Source of the DNA: JAYWDA01 sp043747555
GTDB lineage: Bacteria; Bdellovibrionota; Bdellovibrionia; Bdellovibrionales; Bdellovibrionaceae
Direction: 5' to 3'
DNA: 11,245 bases
Assembly: GCA_043747555.1 (NCBI GenBank)
Contig: JAYTOY010000005.1
Coordinates: forward strand, 1-11,245
Both the position numbers and the translations under genes were made by a program. Positions 7,646 through 11,245 of this stretch are shown here, in pieces (within the stretch, counting starts at the first letter, position 1; the number at the start of each line of letters is the position of its first letter). The notes beneath the pieces are model-generated. The model was not told where the DNA came from, did not search any database, and worked only from the letters and a program-made list of their open reading frames with translations.

Positions 7646-8572
7646 ATGCAAAATTGGCAGCCTCTCCAAGATGGAGATATCGTTGATATTATAGCGCCGG
7701 GTTGGTCAACAACGCCCGAAGTTCTGAAATCCAGCTTGGAATTTTTAGAGTCTTGGAATCTAAAAGCCCGTGTTCCAAAAAATTTATTTAAAAAAAACCT
7801 GATTGCATCTAACAGTGATGAAGCTCGCTGGTCTCATTTGCACGCTGCCGTGACAGCTAAAGATTCGAAAGTTATTTGGTGTTTAAGGGGTGGGTACGGC
7901 TCCATCAGATTAGTTCCCAGCTTAGCAAAAATAAAAAAACCCTCGCGCGCAAAACTTTTAATTGGCATCAGTGATATTACTTCATTACATAATTTTTTTA
8001 ATCATCAGTGGCAGTGGCCCAGTCTACATGGCGCACTCCTCGACCGGATTGGGCAAAAAGGCAAAGTCGCACCATCAATTCAAAAAGAGATGAAACAGAT
8101 TTTGTGGGGAAAGTCTCAGGAGGTTATTTTTAAAAAACTAAAACCTGTCAATGCTGCGGCTGAAAAAGTTCGCCGAATTAAAGCTTCTATTGTGGGTGGC
8201 AACCTGGCGACCTTACAACCAACGCTTGGAACACCTTATGAATTCGATTTAAAAAATAAGTTTTTATTTTTAGAAGATATCGGCGAGCGAGGCTACAAAT
8301 TAGATCGCATGCTTGTGCACTTCCAACAAGCGGGAAAGCTTAAAGACTGTGAAGGCATTCTACTGGGCCACTTCACAGGAGGCGACGAGCCTCAAGGTGG
8401 AAACTTTGTTAAAAAAGCCTTAGTAAGCTGGGCCACTGAATCTAAAATTCCCGTTTTTTCAGGGATGGAATCAGGTCACGATGTGAACTTGCGACCCGTG
8501 CCTTTTATGACAGAAGCGATATTAATAAATTCTTCGGGCTGCGAAATTGCTATTCAGACGGGAGCCCTTTAG
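7646..8572 (+). CDS. ldcA: Muramoyltetrapeptide (LD-) carboxypeptidase, family S66
   Basis: A cytosolic serine peptidase that removes the terminal D-Ala from recovered murein tetrapeptide, giving the tripeptide that Mpl reuses. Length is 308 residues, as usual for the family, with no signal peptide. The start contains DIVDIIAPGW, the typical opening strand of S66 enzymes, followed by WCLRGGYGS. The catalytic triad is visible: Ser109 in IGISDIT, Glu210 in LFLEDIGERGYKLDR, and His278 in SGHDVNLRPVPF. The spacing between these residues (101 and 68) is close to that of Pseudomonas LdcA (Ser115, Glu217, His285). It starts 44 bases after purF with AGGGA at 7634-7638, and its TAG stop directly abuts the next ATG. 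That stop and the proximity of mpl support a recycling role over the related microcin-resistance (MccF-like) S66 proteins. Confidence 0.9.
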   Translation: MQNWQPLQDGDIVDIIAPGWSTTPEVLKSSLEFLESWNLKARVPKNLFKKNLIASNSDEARWSHLHAAVTAKDSKVIWCLRGGYGSIRLVPSLAKIKKPSRAKLLIGISDITSLHNFFNHQWQWPSLHGALLDRIGQKGKVAPSIQKEMKQILWGKSQEVIFKKLKPVNAAAEKVRRIKASIVGGNLATLQPTLGTPYEFDLKNKFLFLEDIGERGYKLDRMLVHFQQAGKLKDCEGILLGHFTGGDEPQGGNFVKKALVSWATESKIPVFSGMESGHDVNLRPVPFMTEAILINSSGCEIAIQTGAL

Positions 8573-9637
8573 ATGATCAGAACTTCGACCTTAGAAAAAA
8601 GTTTAGCTGCGCAAATTGAACCTCGACTGCGTGATGTAACCCCTGGTGTTCAAGTCCGCGCTTATCAGGGCGGAAAACTTGTTTGCGATATCAGTGTTGG
8701 CGAAACTTTTCCATATTATGATTTAGCCAGTGTCACTAAAATCATCTTCTCTGTTCAGGCGATGACTGTGGCGTTTGAAGAAAAAAAATGGGACCTAGAT
8801 ACTAAGCTGTCTTCTGTTTTACCTTGGTTTCCTTCAAAAAAAACCCGGGTGCAAGATTTGCTGACTCATTCATCGGGGCTTCCATGGTGGGTGCCATTTT
8901 ATAAGGATATAAAAACCGATGCTTCTGTCCCAGAACGTTGGAAGCAACTTCAGAGCATGATCATCGGCCAAGAGATTGAAATCAAAGAGGTCAGCACTTA
9001 TTCGGATGTGGGCATCTTAACTTTGGCATTTGTTTTGGAAGCACTTTATCAAAAGTCATTACCTGAAATTTGGAATGAGACAAAAGAAAAATTTTATAGC
9101 GGAACGACTTTAAACTTTCATACAAACAATGTGGCCGCTTACAGGAAAAATCTTTACGCTCCCACGGAAGAGTGTCCGTGGCGCCTGCGGGTTCTTCAAG
9201 GCGAAGTTCATGACGAAAATGCTTTTGCCTTAGGAGGGATTTCTTCCCACGCAGGACTTTTTGGCAGCATCGATGATATGGGTTGGTTTTTATTGCACCT
9301 AAGATCTCAGATTCAAGGGGTCGCCAGATCCATCATTCGGCAGAAGACTGCGATGTTATTTTCGCAGCGAGCGCGTCCGGTTGGTAAGGGTGATTGGGCG
9401 TTGGGGTATATGATGCCAACACCGGGATCAGCCAGTTGCGGAGTTTATTTTTCTTTGAATTCAATTGGTCACACTGGATTTACAGGAACTTCAGCTTGGT
9501 ATGATCCAAAGATGGATCTAGCCGTGGCGGTGTTAAGTAATCGGGTGGCCTATGGTCGCGAGAATAAAGCTTTTGGGCCGCTTAGATCTGATATTCATAA
9601 CTGGCTGGTTGAAGGCTTAAAGAAATCTTCTTACTAA
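8573..9637 (+). CDS. Serine beta-lactamase-like hydrolase (family S12), apparently cytosolic
   Basis: A member of the beta-lactamase / penicillin-binding-protein-like serine hydrolases (class C, family S12 fold), 354 residues. The nucleophile motif SxxK is S53-V-T-K56 within DLASVTKIIFS. LLTHSSGLPWW follows at about residues 100-110, a hallmark of S12 proteins. The second motif reads Y143-S-D145 where the classical form is Y-x-N. The third is H300-T-G in GHTGFTGTSAWYDP. The N-terminus (MIRTSTLEKSLAAQIEPRL) is charged, with no hydrophobic export signal, unlike periplasmic AmpC or low-molecular-weight PBPs. It starts on the base after the ldcA stop, with GGGAG at 8560-8564, and is followed 10 bases later by mpl. 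Position suggests a cytosolic step in murein recycling (peptidase, amidase or esterase), but its substrate cannot be read from sequence. True beta-lactamase activity seems unlikely without export. Confidence 0.88.
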   Translation: MIRTSTLEKSLAAQIEPRLRDVTPGVQVRAYQGGKLVCDISVGETFPYYDLASVTKIIFSVQAMTVAFEEKKWDLDTKLSSVLPWFPSKKTRVQDLLTHSSGLPWWVPFYKDIKTDASVPERWKQLQSMIIGQEIEIKEVSTYSDVGILTLAFVLEALYQKSLPEIWNETKEKFYSGTTLNFHTNNVAAYRKNLYAPTEECPWRLRVLQGEVHDENAFALGGISSHAGLFGSIDDMGWFLLHLRSQIQGVARSIIRQKTAMLFSQRARPVGKGDWALGYMMPTPGSASCGVYFSLNSIGHTGFTGTSAWYDPKMDLAVAVLSNRVAYGRENKAFGPLRSDIHNWLVEGLKKSSY

Positions 9638-9647
9638 GGAACATCAA

Positions 9648-11057
9648 ATGGAATTAAAATCTGGGTCACATGTGCATTTGATGGGAATTTGTGGGACGGC
9701 CATGGCAAGTCTTGCAGGACTTCTAAAAGATCAAGGTTATAAAGTGACAGGCAGTGATGCTAATCCCTATCCGCCAATGTCGACACAAATTGAAGGTATG
9801 GGAATTCAAATATTAAAAGGTTATGCGGCCGCTAATTTAAATCCTAAACCTGATTTTGTGATTGTTGGAAATGTGATCAGTGCAAATAACGTGGAAGCGC
9901 AAGAATTAGTCCGCTTAGGAATTCCCTACACTTCACTGCCTAAAGCCTTAGGATCCCAAGTGATTGGCGATCGGGAATCCATTGTGATGTCAGGCACGCA
10001 CGGGAAAACAACGACGACCTCAATGATGGCATGGGTGGCCCAAACGTGTGGACATAAGCCCGGCTTTTTAATCGGTGGAATTCCAAAAAACTTTTCACAA
10101 AGTTTTAAAAACCCCGAAGGTAAATATTTTGTCATTGAAGGGGATGAGTACGACACCGCTTTTTTTGATAAAGTTCCAAAATTTATTCACTACAAACCAA
10201 GACATGTGATTTTAACCAGTATTGAATTTGACCACGCTGATATTTATAAAGATTTAGAGGATGTTAAAAAAGCCTTTCAAACTTTATTAAATATAATTCC
10301 AATTAATGGCTCGCTGGTTTATTGGGCGCAAGATCCGCATATTCGCTCGATGATAAGCACTTGCAAAGCGGGAGTTCAGCTTAGTTACGGACTTAAAGAC
10401 GCTGATGTCGTCGCCAAAGTTTCTAAAATCAGTGACCAAGGAACCGTTTTTGAAGTGACTTATAAAAAAGAAAATTTAGGCTCCTTTGAATTCTCGATGA
10501 CAGGGGATTACAACGTTTTAAATGCAACAGCCGTGATAGCCATGGCAGTGAACCTGGGTTGGAATTTACCCGACGTAAAGGCAGCATTAAAAACGTTCGG
10601 CGGTGTAAAAAGACGCCAAGAAGTTTTAGGCGAACCTAATGGAATTCTTGTGATCGAAGATTTTGCCCATCATCCGACGGCGGTTCGCGAGACTATTAAG
10701 GGCATCCAAAATAAGTACAGAGGTCGAAAAGTATTTTCTGTCTTTGAACCAAGGTCTGCAACATCAAGACGAAAAGTTTTTCAAAAAGATTATGTCGAAG
10801 CCTTTATGACCTCCGACGAAGTCATTATCGCAAAAGCCTTTGATCAATCAAAAATTGATGAAGATGACCGATTTTCAACAGATGAACTTGTTTCAGATCT
10901 TGAAAAGAAGGGCCGCAAGGCTTTTTGTCTGGACACAGCAGATATCATTGTTAACCACTTAAAAGCCAGGTCTGCAAAAGGCGATCTTATTTTAATTATG
11001 AGTAACGGTGGCTTTGACGGAATTTATGGAAAGTTATTAAAGGCGCTGGGCCAATAG
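9648..11057 (+). CDS. mpl: UDP-N-acetylmuramate:L-Ala-gamma-D-Glu-meso-DAP ligase
   Basis: A Mur-ligase-family enzyme that attaches recycled murein tripeptide to UDP-MurNAc using ATP, feeding the product back into cell-wall synthesis. Length is 469 residues (E. coli Mpl about 457). The N-terminal VHLMGICGTAM followed by VTGSDANPYPPMST is diagnostic for Mpl as against MurC. The central domain carries the ATP loop SGTHGKTTTTS with Lys120, EGDEYDTAFFD at 164-174, and IEFDHADIY with Asp195-His196. The C-terminal domain has EDFAHHPTAVRE (His341-His342) and FEPRSATSRR. AAGGA at 9636-9640, overlapping the upstream stop, is 7 bases from the ATG. It completes a pathway with LdcA. The substrate specificity (tripeptide rather than L-Ala) follows from family membership. 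Confidence 0.96.
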   Translation: MELKSGSHVHLMGICGTAMASLAGLLKDQGYKVTGSDANPYPPMSTQIEGMGIQILKGYAAANLNPKPDFVIVGNVISANNVEAQELVRLGIPYTSLPKALGSQVIGDRESIVMSGTHGKTTTTSMMAWVAQTCGHKPGFLIGGIPKNFSQSFKNPEGKYFVIEGDEYDTAFFDKVPKFIHYKPRHVILTSIEFDHADIYKDLEDVKKAFQTLLNIIPINGSLVYWAQDPHIRSMISTCKAGVQLSYGLKDADVVAKVSKISDQGTVFEVTYKKENLGSFEFSMTGDYNVLNATAVIAMAVNLGWNLPDVKAALKTFGGVKRRQEVLGEPNGILVIEDFAHHPTAVRETIKGIQNKYRGRKVFSVFEPRSATSRRKVFQKDYVEAFMTSDEVIIAKAFDQSKIDEDDRFSTDELVSDLEKKGRKAFCLDTADIIVNHLKARSAKGDLILIMSNGGFDGIYGKLLKALGQ

Positions 11058-11078
11058 TCACCCTGCCTTGGGGATAGA

Positions 11079-11097
11079 AAGCTTAGAAATTGAGCTT
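11079..11097 (+). terminator. Weak hairpin after mpl, doubtful terminator
   Basis: AAGCT at 11079-11083 pairs with AGCTT at 11093-11097. Pairing can extend inward with one A-T and two G-T pairs to a loop of three. It begins about 20 bases after the mpl stop, where a terminator is expected. There is no T-run after it and the stem is AT-rich, so it does not qualify as a standard intrinsic terminator. Confidence 0.2.
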
Positions 11098-11118
11098 ATA
11101 AACATTAAAATGTATAAC
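11090..11118 (+). promoter_or_regulatory. Candidate sigma-70-like promoter reading right
   Basis: TTGAGC (11090-11095) and TATAAC (11113-11118) are separated by exactly 17 bases, with four of six and five of six matches to the consensus -35 and -10 boxes. Its -35 box overlaps the weak hairpin. The region is AT-rich, so a chance match is possible. It would start transcription near 11125, toward the window's right edge. Confidence 0.35.
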
Positions 11119-11150
11119 AAGTAAATATTATTTATATTGATTAGTAATAA

Positions 11151-11174
11151 CCGACCGTTAACGGCTTTGTTCGG
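11151..11174. repeat. Nested inverted repeat in the right-hand leader
   Basis: CCGTTAACGG at 11155-11164 is a perfect 10-base palindrome. It is enclosed by CCGA (11151-11154) and TCGG (11171-11174), which are complementary. It lies about 30 bases past the candidate promoter's -10 box. It could be an operator or a structured RNA leader; function is not known. Confidence 0.35.
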
Positions 11175-11245
11175 AGCCTAGGATTCCGCTCATTCTCATT
11201 TCGACACTTAAGAAAATGCAAAACTAGACCGAAGAAGACCTGCTC

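Larger units (their letters stand above)
11058..11245. other. AT-rich non-coding tail after mpl
   Basis: No credible coding frame is visible on either strand. The stretch carries a weak hairpin just after mpl, a candidate promoter pointing right, and a perfect 10-base palindrome, each listed separately. It is most likely the spacer and 5' leader of a gene or RNA that lies beyond the right edge. Confidence 0.6.

Noticed and set aside
8573..9637. Calling the S12 gene an antibiotic-resistance beta-lactamase
   Set aside because: No export signal, Y-S-D in place of Y-x-N, and a recycling-gene context; the shared fold alone does not support resistance.
11061..11074. CCC...GGG pairing right after the mpl stop as an intrinsic terminator
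   Set aside because: Only three to four pairs over a short loop, followed by purines and not a T-run.
11158..11199. A 13-codon - strand frame (MRMSGILGSEQSR) in the right-hand spacer
   Set aside because: Too short, no Shine-Dalgarno site, and no conservation evidence available.
11216..11227. ATG in the context aagaaaATG as a possible start of the next gene
   Set aside because: It reads Met-Gln-Asn and then a TAG stop.

Overview
The window is a compact run of nine genes, all on the + strand, covering bases 1 to 11057. It ends in about 190 bases of AT-rich non-coding DNA. The organism looks like a Gram-negative (diderm) bacterium of fairly low G+C, by eye around two-fifths. A Bdellovibrio-like lineage or other former deltaproteobacterium fits best. 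The reasons are the Bacillus-type purine enzymes (split PurS/PurQ/PurL, B. subtilis-type PurB and Fe-S PurF) sitting beside murein-recycling enzymes (LdcA, Mpl) that are typical of diderms. This placement is inference from gene content; there is no rRNA here to settle it.

Region 1 (1-1134) is the 3' part of a gene that appears to enter from the left edge. It encodes a protein resembling the middle and C-terminal parts of FAD-dependent amine oxidase / phytoene desaturase-like oxidoreductases. It overlaps purB by 8 bases.

Region 2 (1127-7601) is a de novo purine block in the order purB-purC-purS-purQ-purL-purF. PurF makes phosphoribosylamine (step 1). PurS, PurQ and PurL form the FGAM synthetase complex. 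PurC makes SAICAR. PurB releases fumarate twice, from SAICAR and from adenylosuccinate. Three junctions are 4-base ATGA overlaps (purB/C, purS/Q, purQ/L), so translation is probably coupled. purE, purK, purM, purN, purD and purH are not in the window. Every key catalytic or cluster residue I looked for is present.

Region 3 (7646-11057) is a murein-recycling module: an LD-carboxypeptidase (LdcA, family S66), a serine beta-lactamase/S12-family hydrolase with no visible export signal, and Mpl, the ligase that puts recycled tripeptide back onto UDP-MurNAc. The last two steps connect logically: LdcA converts cytosolic tetrapeptide to tripeptide, and Mpl reuses the tripeptide. The S12 enzyme between them has no assigned role.

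No gap between genes exceeds 44 bases, and I see no intrinsic terminator or promoter between bases 1 and 11057. The nine genes may be one long transcript started upstream of the window. The final 188 bases hold a possible sigma-70-like promoter and short inverted repeats, probably the leader of whatever lies to the right. Most of the window is conserved metabolism. The least explained parts are the S12 hydrolase, the flavoprotein-like first gene and the right-hand leader.
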